Shown: positions 38,282 through 46,212 of the stretch, piece after piece | Numbering within the stretch: position 1 is the stretch's first letter | Layout of the letters: each line of letters begins with the position of its first letter | Source: Gottfriedia sp049568075 | GTDB lineage: Bacteria > Bacillota > Bacilli > Bacillales > Bacillaceae_G | DNA length: 64,000 bases | Assembly (NCBI GenBank): GCA_049568075.1 | Contig: CP144911.1 | Reading direction: 5' to 3' (one strand) | Position numbers and translations under genes: made by a program | Notes under the pieces: generated by a model | What the model saw: the letters and a program-made list of their open reading frames with translations, nothing else | What the model was told of the DNA's origin: nothing | Databases searched by the model: none

Positions 38282-39124
38282 CTATAAGCTCTCAGTTTTA
38301 ATAAATGATTCTTCTTGGAAATTGCCTCTTTCAACTCGAATAAGCTGTTCTCTTTCATTTACCTCAGATAACTTTACAAGTGATATATAATCTTCAACTA
38401 ATCTTTCTTCGATATTTACTGCCTCAACTAATACACCAATTCCTGCAACATTTGCCTGGAATTCTTTAAGCAAATTTTTCATACCAGTAACCGTTCCACC
38501 AGCTTTCATGAAATCATCGATAATTAAAACATTTGAACCTGCCTCGATGCTTCTTTTTGCCAATGACATTGTTTGTATACGTTTTGAAGAACCAGATACA
38601 TAATTAATACTTACAGTTGATCCTTCCGTAACCTTGTTATCTTGACGAACAATTACAACTGGTACATTTAAAAAGTTTGCAACTGCATATGCTAAAGGAA
38701 TTCCTTTTGTTGCGATTGTCATAACGATATCTATTTTTTGATTACTGAATATTGATGCAAACATACGGCCTACACTATTAACATAGTTAGGATTGCTTAA
38801 TATATCAGTCATGTATAAGTATCCACCGGGCAACACTCGGTCTGGTTTTTGAAGTAGTTCACATAATTCTTCAATTACTGTATTTACTTCTCGATTACTA
38901 ATACTAGGAATATACTTTACACCACCAGCTGCTCCTGGCACAGTCAAAAGTGTCCCAATTCCTTGCTGTTCGAACGTCTGCTTTATAATACCTAAATCTT
39001 CACTTACTGATGATTTAGCAGACGCATATAAATCAGCAAAAAATGTTAAAGATACTAATTGTTGTGGATGATGCAACAAATAGTGTGTCATACCTACAAG
39101 ACGAGAGCTTCTTCTAATTTTCAT
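38282..39124 (-). CDS. purR: Purine operon repressor PurR
   Basis: Represses purine synthesis and related genes; released from DNA by PRPP. The 280-residue protein has an N-terminal winged helix (residues 1-75, RRSSRLVGMTHYLLHHP ...) and a C-terminal phosphoribosyltransferase-like domain with the PRPP loop LIIDDFMKAGGT near residues 197-208. ATG at 39124 follows GAGGTG. A palindrome ending 15 bases before the start codon fits an autoregulatory PurR operator. Confidence 0.96.
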   Translation of the reverse strand: MKIRRSSRLVGMTHYLLHHPQQLVSLTFFADLYASAKSSVSEDLGIIKQTFEQQGIGTLLTVPGAAGGVKYIPSISNREVNTVIEELCELLQKPDRVLPGGYLYMTDILSNPNYVNSVGRMFASIFSNQKIDIVMTIATKGIPLAYAVANFLNVPVVIVRQDNKVTEGSTVSINYVSGSSKRIQTMSLAKRSIEAGSNVLIIDDFMKAGGTVTGMKNLLKEFQANVAGIGVLVEAVNIEERLVEDYISLVKLSEVNEREQLIRVERGNFQEESFIKTESL

Positions 39125-39139
39125 GCAGCACCTCAAATC

Positions 39140-39175
39140 ACGAATATTTTATAAAAATTTTATAATAATATTCGT
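39140..39175. promoter_or_regulatory. Likely PurR operator (two inverted PurBoxes)
   Basis: ACGAATATT and AATATTCGT form perfect 9-base arms separated by 18 bases, just before the purR start codon and after the ispE stop. The arrangement of two inverted half-sites 16-18 bases apart and the CGAA core match what is known of Bacillus PurBoxes. Autoregulation is inferred. Confidence 0.6.
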
Positions 39176-39177
39176 TT

Positions 39178-40047
39178 TTAATCAAGTTTTTCCCTTTCAC
39201 CTAACATCCGAACGGCGTATACTTGATCGCAGAAACCTTTTAATCCATTATAAACACGATTCATCCTAGAATCATGGCGAACTAATCCGAATACTGTAGG
39301 ACCACTTCCGCTCATTAAAACAGCATCTGCACCAAAACGTTTCATTTGATCCTTAATCATTGCAACCTCAGGGTGTAATTGCAGTGTAACTGTTTCTAAT
39401 ACATTTCCTAATGACAGACAAATATCGTCGTAATTTTTATTCGAAATGGCATTAACCATACGATCTACATCAGGATGTTGAATATTATCTAATTTAAGCT
39501 TTTGATAAACAGTTGCTGTTGAAACACCCTGTGTTGGTTTTGCTAGAATAACCCAACAAGGCGGTGGTGTATCGATATGTTCAATTTTTTCGCCACGACC
39601 TGTAGCTATAGCTGTTCCTCCGTAAACACAAAATGAAACGTCCGACCCGATTTTAGAACCAATTACCGCTAATTCATCTAACGAACAATTTAAATTCCAA
39701 AGCTTATTTAGACCTCTTAGTACTGCCGCAGCATCTGAACTACCTCCGGCTAAACCAGCAGCAACTGGTATATTTTTAGTAATAAAAATATGCGCTCCTA
39801 ATTTAACTCCGAACATTTCTTTGAGTAGCATCGCAGCTTGATAGGCTAAATTGCGTTGATCATCTGGCACGTAACGATTGTGTGATGTAACGACAATCTT
39901 GTCTTCTTGAATAAGCTCTAATTCAATTCGATCTGCTAAATCGATCGTTGTCATGATCATTTTTACATCATGATAACCATCGCCTCTTTTCCCTACTACG
40001 TCTAATGAAAGATTTATTTTCGCAGGAGCCTTCACCATTAATTTCAC
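39178..40047 (-). CDS. ispE: 4-diphosphocytidyl-2-C-methyl-D-erythritol kinase
   Basis: GHMP kinase of the methylerythritol phosphate pathway to isoprenoids. The 289-residue protein has KAPAKINLSLDV at the start and the ATP loop PVAAGLAGGSSDAAA (about 90-104), then LMSGSGPTVFG near residue 250. Start is GTG at 40047: AAGGTGAG is well spaced from it, and the product then has the B. subtilis length of 289. Candidates three codons up and three codons down exist. Confidence 0.95.
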   Translation of the reverse strand: MKLMVKAPAKINLSLDVVGKRGDGYHDVKMIMTTIDLADRIELELIQEDKIVVTSHNRYVPDDQRNLAYQAAMLLKEMFGVKLGAHIFITKNIPVAAGLAGGSSDAAAVLRGLNKLWNLNCSLDELAVIGSKIGSDVSFCVYGGTAIATGRGEKIEHIDTPPPCWVILAKPTQGVSTATVYQKLKLDNIQHPDVDRMVNAISNKNYDDICLSLGNVLETVTLQLHPEVAMIKDQMKRFGADAVLMSGSGPTVFGLVRHDSRMNRVYNGLKGFCDQVYAVRMLGEREKLD

Positions 40048-40163
40048 TATTCTCACCTTCTTATGAACACTTACTTTTTTGCTATTGTATCATAATTAAC
40101 TCATAAGAAAAATGTACCCCAATGAAAGTGAGCTAGAACAGTAAATTTTCTTTGTGAAGATTC

Positions 40164-40193
40164 ACAAAAACCGAAGCATTTAGCTTCGGTTTG
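40164..40193 (-). terminator. Intrinsic terminator after sspF
   Basis: Stem ACCGAAGC/GCTTCGGT with a short loop and following TTTTTGTG on the minus strand. It isolates sspF from ispE. Confidence 0.85.
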
Positions 40194-40230
40194 ATGTGTA
40201 GACAAAATCACTTGTCGAAGTGAAGATTGT

Positions 40231-40413
40231 TTATTGTTGCTTATTAGATAATTGTAACTCAGCTAATTCGATTGCTCTTTTAACCATGTTGCCGGCATCC
40301 TTCGCTCGAATGCCTCCCCAGCCTTCTTTTTGAACGACGTCATAGAAACCAAGATCTTTTGCAAGTTCCTCTTTAAAGCTCTGTGACATTATACCTCTTT
40401 TTCTTCTACCCAA
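40231..40413 (-). CDS. sspF: Alpha/beta-type small acid-soluble spore protein SspF
   Basis: A 60-residue DNA-binding spore protein of the alpha/beta SASP type; conserved elements are ELAKDLGFYDVVQKEGWGGI and RAKDAGNMVKRAIELAE. Start is TTG at 40413: a GGGGG stretch stands about eight bases upstream, and the product begins MGRRKRGIMS, like B. subtilis SspF (MGRRRGVMS). A sigma-G-like -10 CATACTA lies about 35 bases before the start. Confidence 0.93.
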   Translation of the reverse strand: MGRRKRGIMSQSFKEELAKDLGFYDVVQKEGWGGIRAKDAGNMVKRAIELAELQLSNKQQ

Positions 40414-40447
40414 AAAAAGCAACCCCCTTTTTCCACTTCGACATTGT

Positions 40448-40476
40448 TAGTATGTGTAAATCTGTTTAATTTCATG
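40448..40476 (-). promoter_or_regulatory. Possible sigma-G promoter of sspF
   Basis: On the minus strand the -10 CATACTA (40448-40454) is an exact sigma-G match. A weak -35 (TGAAAT) stands 14 bases upstream. sspF and other ssp genes depend on sigma-G. Confidence 0.55.
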
Positions 40477-40479
40477 AAT

Positions 40480-40515
40480 AATAAAAAGAAAAGAGACAGT
40501 AGAAAATTCTACTGC
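40480..40515 (-). terminator. Intrinsic terminator overlapping the veg stop
   Basis: Stem CAGTAGA/TCTACTG followed by TCTCTTTTCTTTTTATT on the minus strand. The upstream arm includes the last bases of veg. Confidence 0.75.
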
Positions 40516-40778
40516 CCATTCGCCATCAGTCCACTTGTATGGTCATCACAGAAAAATAATTCAACTGTTTCTGTTAAAATATCTGCATAACTAAAAGATA
40601 AGCGTTCAAATGCGTTCTCTTCTTGATCTAATTGTACTACGAATATGGATGGATATGTTTCTGCTAATACACCGGAACGTTCCACAGTCTTTCTACGTCC
40701 GCTGTTTGCTTTCAATGTAAGTCGTTGTCCAACATGACTATCTAAAGTATCCTTTATTTCAGATAATTTTTTTGCCAT
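40509..40778 (-). CDS. veg: Veg protein
   Basis: Small protein highly expressed in vegetative B. subtilis cells, linked to biofilm formation. The 89-residue product starts MAKKLSEIKDTLDSHVGQRLTLK and has GRRKTVERSGVLAETYPSIFVVQLD, both family hallmarks. ATG at 40778 follows GAGGTGG at six bases. It lies between yabG and sspF as in B. subtilis. Its molecular role is not defined. Confidence 0.96.
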   Translation of the reverse strand: MAKKLSEIKDTLDSHVGQRLTLKANSGRRKTVERSGVLAETYPSIFVVQLDQEENAFERLSFSYADILTETVELFFCDDHTSGLMANGQ

Positions 40779-40929
40779 TTCATACCACCTCACTATGACA
40801 AGTATACCATCTTATGTAAACTAAGTCAAAAAAGATAAAATTATACCAATGATACTGGTTACCTGTCAATATTTTTTTAAAAACACCCGATTATTATTTG
40901 TGAAAATCAGAAAATTTATGTATGAAAAT

Positions 40930-40981
40930 AAAAAAAAGATTTTCTACATACGAGTTTTCTCGTTAATGTAGAAAATCTTTT
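40930..40981 (-). terminator. Strong intrinsic terminator after yabG
   Basis: Perfect 14-base arms (AAGATTTTCTACAT and its complement at 40936-40949 and 40966-40979) followed by TTTTTTT on the minus strand. Confidence 0.93.
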
Positions 40982-40983
40982 CC

Positions 40984-41862
40984 TTACTCCTCTTCCATCG
41001 ATTGGAAAGGTAGCCCTGTTCTTAAAATTCCTTTTGTTTCTACTCCGCCTAGTCCCTTTTCACCTGTAATTGTATTACGAACCACTTCATAAACATTTAC
41101 TCGATCCATAAATGATGTGAAGCTTATCTTTCCAACGACATAAACAGGATCTAATGCATGTATGTTTACCCTAGTTGGTGAGCTTGCAAAGTTTGCTCCT
41201 GCACGTATAATCGCTTCAAAGTGAGATTGACATGCCCCAGCAAAAATTACAAGATGGTCTAAAGATGGAACCTTTTTTCGCGCTTCTTTTACAGCATCGA
41301 CAAAATATCTTGAATGTCTGTAAGCTTCTATATCAGTAACGACCCCTTTTGCCTTTGTGTATGCATCATGACCAGTTATAACTAGTATATCGGGACGATA
41401 ATGATCTAAGTAATAACCAATTTTTGTTGGTAATTCTGTTTCCTTACAATAGATTCCCTCAACGGGAACACCCATCTTATTATACATTTCAAGACATTTT
41501 TTTAAATATATTGGATCTCCATCGATGTGAAGAACCCGACCTGGTATTTGAAAAAGATTTACATCTGCTCTATATCCATTTGTTGCTTGAAATCTTCTTT
41601 TTTCTTTTTGCTCCAAGGCTTCTCTTTTAAATAGTTTGTAGTTTTCCTCAATTTGAACAGATGATCTTTTACCTTTTTCTCGATACTCTGATTCAATGAT
41701 TACTCGCAGGTCAGATAAAGGCGCATCAGCAATTAAACGAAAATCGTCACCATATAGAACAGCAATGACTTCATCCCCGATTTGTTTTACCTCCACTACT
41801 CGAAAAACTAGGTCATATTTATAAGATGCTCTTTCTACTATATCCCCTACATTAATATTCAC
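40984..41862 (-). CDS. yabG: Sporulation-specific protease YabG
   Basis: Spore-coat protease that processes several coat proteins in B. subtilis. The 292-residue protein has an SH3-like N-terminal segment (INVGDIVERASYKYDLVFRVVEV), then the catalytic region with VLHIDGDPIYL, ILVITGHDAY (about 165-174), LVIFAGACQSHFEA (about 204-217) and FASSPTRVNIHALDPV. His and Cys within GHDA and GACQ are the likely catalytic pair of this cysteine protease family. Start is GTG at 41862 with GGAGGGG upstream. Confidence 0.95.
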   Translation of the reverse strand: MNINVGDIVERASYKYDLVFRVVEVKQIGDEVIAVLYGDDFRLIADAPLSDLRVIIESEYREKGKRSSVQIEENYKLFKREALEQKEKRRFQATNGYRADVNLFQIPGRVLHIDGDPIYLKKCLEMYNKMGVPVEGIYCKETELPTKIGYYLDHYRPDILVITGHDAYTKAKGVVTDIEAYRHSRYFVDAVKEARKKVPSLDHLVIFAGACQSHFEAIIRAGANFASSPTRVNIHALDPVYVVGKISFTSFMDRVNVYEVVRNTITGEKGLGGVETKGILRTGLPFQSMEEE

Positions 41863-41915
41863 ATGCCTTCCCCTCCAAAATTGCTTAAGTACACTACGAG
41901 TTCGCTCTCTTTTTT

Positions 41916-41943
41916 TAGATTATGTATGGACAAAAAAAAGGGT
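41916..41943 (-). promoter_or_regulatory. Possible sigma-K promoter of yabG
   Basis: On the minus strand AC (41942-41943) is followed after 17 bases by CATAATCTA (41916-41924), which fits the sigma-K consensus AC-N16/17-CATAnnnTA exactly. yabG is a sigma-K gene in B. subtilis. Confidence 0.6.
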
Positions 41944-41995
41944 GAAAAGAAGGTTTATTGAACTTTTGTAGGGCATCAGGACTAAAATAAAGGAG

Positions 41996-42052
41996 CAAAT
42001 AAAAAAGATGATTACAAACTAGTTGGTAAATTAGCTTACAATCATCTTTTTT
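41996..42052 (-). terminator. Intrinsic terminator after ksgA
   Basis: AAGATGATT/AATCATCTT arms (42005-42013 and 42040-42048) enclosing a partly structured loop, followed by TTTTTTATTTG on the minus strand. Confidence 0.85.
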
Positions 42053-42928
42053 TTATTTTACTTGTTTATATAGACTATTACTTAATGTTGCAAATTCTTG
42101 AATTGATAAAGTTTCTCCTCTTCTTGTACCTTCAATACCTGCCTCTAGAAGACAAGCTTCAAGTATTGCTTTATCCTTTTTTAGATGTGAAAAGTTATTT
42201 AATAAATTATTATTTAATGTTTTTCGTCTTTGAGCAAAGCTCGCTCTAACAACTTCAAAAAAGAATGATTCATCAATTACCTCAGCTGCTGGTGCTTCAC
42301 GTTTTACTAGCTTTATAACAGCAGAATCAACGTTTGGCTGTGGCATGAAGACTGTTCTAGGTACAGTCATAACAGTTGAAGCATGTGTATAAAACTGTAT
42401 AGCTATTGATAGTGAACCATAATCCTTTGTTCCCGGCTTAGCAGCTATACGGTCAGCTACTTCTTTTTGCAACATACAAACAATCCCTCTGATTGGTAAT
42501 CCTTCTGTTAATAGCTTCATGATAATTGGTGTCGTTACATAATAAGGCAAGTTTGCGACTACCATTATATCTAACTCATTTGGTAAATACTCATTAATCG
42601 CTTTTTCAACATCTGCCTTTAGTACGTCTTCATTAACGATTTGTATATTGTCATATGGTGAAAGTGTATCTTCTAAGATTGGGATTAGTCTATTATCAAT
42701 TTCAAAAGCTAATACTTTCTTAGCACGCTTAGCAATTTGCTCAGTTAATGCCCCAATTCCCGGGCCAATTTCAATTGCACAACTTTCTTCAGTTAAATCT
42801 GCATAACTTACAATGTTTTCTAGTATATTTGTATCAATTAAGAAATTTTGACCATAGCTTTTTTTAAAGAAGAAATCGTACTTGGCTAATATTTCTTTTG
42901 TTCGACTAGGTGTCGCGATATCCTTCAT
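42053..42928 (-). CDS. ksgA: 16S rRNA adenine-N6,N6-dimethyltransferase (RsmA/KsgA)
   Basis: Dimethylates two adenines in the 3' hairpin loop of 16S rRNA, a late check in small-subunit assembly. The 291-residue protein has the SAM motif IEIGPGIGALTEQIA (about 46-60), acidic ligand in AFEIDNRL (about 69-76), and the NLPYYVTTPII catalytic motif (about 125-135). It overlaps rnmV by one base (TAATG), so the two are translated together, the order seen in B. subtilis. Confidence 0.97.
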   Translation of the reverse strand: MKDIATPSRTKEILAKYDFFFKKSYGQNFLIDTNILENIVSYADLTEESCAIEIGPGIGALTEQIAKRAKKVLAFEIDNRLIPILEDTLSPYDNIQIVNEDVLKADVEKAINEYLPNELDIMVVANLPYYVTTPIIMKLLTEGLPIRGIVCMLQKEVADRIAAKPGTKDYGSLSIAIQFYTHASTVMTVPRTVFMPQPNVDSAVIKLVKREAPAAEVIDESFFFEVVRASFAQRRKTLNNNLLNNFSHLKKDKAILEACLLEAGIEGTRRGETLSIQEFATLSNSLYKQVK

Positions 42929-43482
42929 TATTTTTCCTCCATTAAAACTTTTTTTACTGCTTGCCCAAATTCATCTTTTGAGATTTGAAACATTTGCAGT
43001 CTTTTCTCTAGTTGCTTACCGTTTGTATAACCTATATTAAGAATTTTACCAAGCTTATCTCGTCTTTCACTTGAAGAGGGATGTCCAATTAATCCGGCAT
43101 CTATTAAATCTTCTTTTGTAATTTCAGATTCAACTTCGATAAATTCCTGCTTAACATGAATTAAAGCATTTCGAATAGATTCTCTAGTAGCATGCTCGAT
43201 TCCTAATCCTTTTTTACCTGAACGAACAGCTTCTTCCTTTGGTAAAAATGCATGCTTACATCCTGGTACATGCTCCTTAATAATCGAGCGTATACGTTGA
43301 CCAGGAAAATCAGGATCTGTAAATACGATAACTCCTCGAGTCTCCTGAGCATGCTTTATTAATTTTAAAGTATCCTTATTTATAGCAGAACCACTTGTTT
43401 CAATTGTATCTGCATCCACAGCTCTTTTAATTGCCGCCGTATCATCTTTACCTTCAACAACAATGATTTCTTTAATTTTCAT
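42928..43482 (-). CDS. rnmV: Ribonuclease M5
   Basis: Matures 5S rRNA in low-GC Gram-positives by cleaving the precursor. The 184-residue protein has an N-terminal Toprim domain (IIVVEGKDDTAAIKR, and FTDPDFPGQRIR, with the metal-binding acids) and a C-terminal domain unique to RNase M5 (about 110-184). ATG at 43482 follows GGAGG at eight bases. It is cotranscribed with ksgA. Confidence 0.96.
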   Translation of the reverse strand: MKIKEIIVVEGKDDTAAIKRAVDADTIETSGSAINKDTLKLIKHAQETRGVIVFTDPDFPGQRIRSIIKEHVPGCKHAFLPKEEAVRSGKKGLGIEHATRESIRNALIHVKQEFIEVESEITKEDLIDAGLIGHPSSSERRDKLGKILNIGYTNGKQLEKRLQMFQISKDEFGQAVKKVLMEEK

Positions 43483-43558
43483 TTGTTCCTCCAACCAATA
43501 CAAGTATATGTAATCATACCATAAGGATAATAAAACTTCATACTCTCTTAAAAGTAGT

Positions 43559-43592
43559 ATAAAAAAAAGCAGAAGGACTTATCCTTCTACTT
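43559..43592 (-). terminator. Intrinsic terminator after yabE
   Basis: Stem AGAAGGA/TCCTTCT and loop of four bases followed by GCTTTTTTTTAT on the minus strand. Confidence 0.88.
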
Positions 43593-43622
43593 TCATTCAA
43601 TCAACGATCTATATTAAAAATA

Positions 43623-44831
43623 TTAGCTAATAATACGAATTTTTACAGTACGACGACCAAAATCAAAACAATCGTCTTTTGTAGGCATTAAAATATCGAT
43701 TCTTCTACCTTTAATTGCTCCACCAGTATCACCAGCAATAGCAACACCATATCCTTCAACCCAAACCTTAGATCCTAAAGGAATCACTTTTGGATCAACT
43801 GCAATCAGTTTTGTGTTAGGATTTTTACGAACATTAATACCTAAAGCTGTTACACCAGACATCCCAGCATCGTAAGGAGAATATGCAGTTGCTTCAACAT
43901 ACATTTCTTTTACCTTACTACTTGATTTTGGCGCACTAGATTTTACTAATGCACTTGATGTTGGTACAGACTTTGTTCCAACTGCAACTACTCGATCAAC
44001 TGGTTCTTTTAAAATAGTTTCATCAACTAGCGTTTTAGAAACTACCTTACCATTTTCTTTAATCAGTTCAAAGTTACGTTTAACAAGTCCTTTTACACCT
44101 TCTGAAATGACCGAAGATTCATCCTTATACATAGAAGAATCTTTTTGCTCTTTTTCTTTAAAATCTACAGGCTCTTCCACCACATCGTTGACTTTTTCGA
44201 CACGGATAACTCGAACTGTATCATTTTGTTTGATCATTTCGCCGGCACCTGGTTCAACTCGGTCAAATTCATTTAGTGTAATGTTCTGCTTTTCTAAAAA
44301 GTCAGCGACAGTAGTCGAAGTTGCAAATACTTTTTTAGAAACTCCTCCGTCATTTAATACCATAGGGAATGCTTTATCGTAAGATACCTTACCATTTTCC
44401 TCTAACGGTGTTGACAGTGCAGGCATTATAACATCATCAGGATTGATCTTAATATTTTGTTCCTTTAATAATTCCTTTACCGTTTGAGCAGTTGTCTTAA
44501 TGACTTTTTCTTGCCCATCGATCGTAAGTTTAACAGGTTTTGCTAAATGAACTGTAATATCCATATCGTCTGATATTTTCGTTTTGGCTGACGGATATAT
44601 TTCATCTGCATTCGTAATATTAATATTTTGTTCTTTTAATAATTCAGCCACAGTATTTGCATGTGTTTGAATAACCTGTTCCTTCCCGTCTACCTCAAGA
44701 GTTACTTGTTCTTTAAGTCCCTCATATGCTCCTGTACCTACTGATCCAGTGAAAACTAAAGCTCCTGCAAGTTGTACTGCTAGTTTTTTACTACTCCCAA
44801 GTCTAGAAAGTAACCTATTCGCGTCTATCAC
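43623..44831 (-). CDS. yabE: Cell-wall-binding protein YabE (DUF348, G5 and 3D domains)
   Basis: Secreted, resuscitation-factor-like cell wall hydrolase. The 402-residue protein has an N-terminal membrane anchor/signal (about 16-35, LAVQLAGALVFTGSVGTGAY), three DUF348 repeats each with T(A/T)xTVxELLKEQNI (about 40-210), a G5 domain (about 205-280) and a C-terminal 3D domain (about 312-402) with the aspartates in AVDPKVIPLGS, AGDTGG and RIDILM. Start is GTG at 44831, seven bases after AAGGAGGAG; the in-frame ATG upstream has no ribosome site. B. subtilis yabE is controlled by an antisense RNA; I cannot see that here. Confidence 0.93.
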   Translation of the reverse strand: MIDANRLLSRLGSSKKLAVQLAGALVFTGSVGTGAYEGLKEQVTLEVDGKEQVIQTHANTVAELLKEQNINITNADEIYPSAKTKISDDMDITVHLAKPVKLTIDGQEKVIKTTAQTVKELLKEQNIKINPDDVIMPALSTPLEENGKVSYDKAFPMVLNDGGVSKKVFATSTTVADFLEKQNITLNEFDRVEPGAGEMIKQNDTVRVIRVEKVNDVVEEPVDFKEKEQKDSSMYKDESSVISEGVKGLVKRNFELIKENGKVVSKTLVDETILKEPVDRVVAVGTKSVPTSSALVKSSAPKSSSKVKEMYVEATAYSPYDAGMSGVTALGINVRKNPNTKLIAVDPKVIPLGSKVWVEGYGVAIAGDTGGAIKGRRIDILMPTKDDCFDFGRRTVKIRIIS

Positions 44832-45017
44832 GATTTTACTCCTCCTTTTCGCCTGAGAAAAAAGATTGACTAGCTCCAAACCTATTAACTAGTGCTTCTA
44901 CTCTACTGAATGTATGTTTACTAGATTTAGAAGTAGAAGAGTTTTCTTTCGACAAATTCTTCAACTCTTCATACGTGAACTGTGACGAATATTATGTATT
45001 CGTACTAGTTCATGAGA

Positions 45018-45788
45018 TCATTTGTTAATCTGAAAGATATTACACGCATTTTCGAAAGTTCGTTTTTGAACTTCTTCAACTGATATGTTTTTTAAACGTG
45101 CAATTTCATCAGCAACAAGTGATACATAGCTAGGTTCGTTTCTTTTTCCTCTATACGGATGTGGTGTTAAGTATGGACAATCCGTTTCGATTAATAGATT
45201 TTCTAACGGAATCTCTGTCGCAACTTCTTTTGGTTTTTTTGCATTCTTAAATGTAACTGGTCCTCCTAATGAAATATAGAAGTTCATTTTAATACATTCT
45301 TTTGCAGTTTCCACACTTCCGCCGAAGCAGTGCATGATGCCACCTACTTCTGATGCATTTTCTTCTTTTAAAATGGTTACAATGTCTTCTGTTGCGTCTC
45401 GATTATGAATGACAATCGGTAGTCCGCATTCTTTTGCTAATTGAATTTGTTTGCGAAATACTTCTTTTTGGATTTCTTTTGGAGATTTATCCCAGTAGTA
45501 ATCTAATCCAGTTTCACCAATCGCTACTACTTTAGGATGTTTTGATAATTCCTTAATCCATTCAAAATCTTCTTCAGTTGCGTCAATTGCATCAACTGGA
45601 TGCCAGCCAATAGCTGCATAAAGAAAATCATACTTCTCAATTAATTCCATAGCTTTCGTAATTGTTGGTCGATCAAAGCCAACAACCACTTGATGAACAA
45701 CTCCTGCTTCCAGTGCTCTACTAATTACTTCTTCAAGGTCTTCTTTGTATTGATCTGCATTTAAATGTACATGTGTATCAAAAAGCAT
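45018..45788 (-). CDS. tatD: TatD family metal-dependent DNase (YabD)
   Basis: TIM-barrel hydrolase of the amidohydrolase superfamily; relatives are 3'-5' exonucleases. The 256-residue protein has the metal ligands DTHVHLNA (about 4-11), AIGETGLDYYW (about 89-99), PIVIHNRDA (about 123-131), IMHCFGGS and IETDCPYLTPHPYRGKRNEP near residue 200. ATG at 45788 follows AGGGGAA. It lies between metG and yabE as in B. subtilis. The 360 bases upstream (45789-46149) are AT-rich and contain no gene that I can support. Confidence 0.95.
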   Translation of the reverse strand: MLFDTHVHLNADQYKEDLEEVISRALEAGVVHQVVVGFDRPTITKAMELIEKYDFLYAAIGWHPVDAIDATEEDFEWIKELSKHPKVVAIGETGLDYYWDKSPKEIQKEVFRKQIQLAKECGLPIVIHNRDATEDIVTILKEENASEVGGIMHCFGGSVETAKECIKMNFYISLGGPVTFKNAKKPKEVATEIPLENLLIETDCPYLTPHPYRGKRNEPSYVSLVADEIARLKNISVEEVQKRTFENACNIFQINK

Positions 45789-46149
45789 TTTTACTTCCCC
45801 TTTGCTCATCTGAGATTTAGTCTAGCATACCGTAAAATTTCTTACCTAACGCACAGTTAACAATTCCGTTACAAAAAGAAACAGTCAAAATTAAGCAATT
45901 TCTAATAAATTTTTAAAGATGTTTTAAATTAATTCCATGTTATATCAAGACTTTCTTACTTTTTGAAACAAAATTCTGATAATTTTTTTAGTTTACTATT
46001 GTAATCAACCTGTAATATTTTCTTCATATAGTGACATTTTTTAACAATAACTTGTTAACACCTGCCATAAATCAATAAAATATTATCATATTTGTGATTC
46101 TTATGATATTTTTACAATTTTCTGCACAATACAACAATTATTTCAGTAA

Positions 46150-46202
46150 AACAAAACAAAAAAGAAAAGTATTTCATGTTAGTTTTTACACGAAATACTT
46201 TT
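46150..46202 (-). terminator. Intrinsic terminator after metG
   Basis: Arms AAAAGTATTTC/GAAATACTTTT around a 16-base loop, followed by CTTTTTTGTTTTG on the minus strand, directly after metG. Confidence 0.9.
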
Positions 46203-46212
46203 CCTAGTAACA

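Noticed and set aside
45789..46149. Hidden small gene in the AT-rich gap before tatD
   Set aside because: No frame with a ribosome site and coding character was found.
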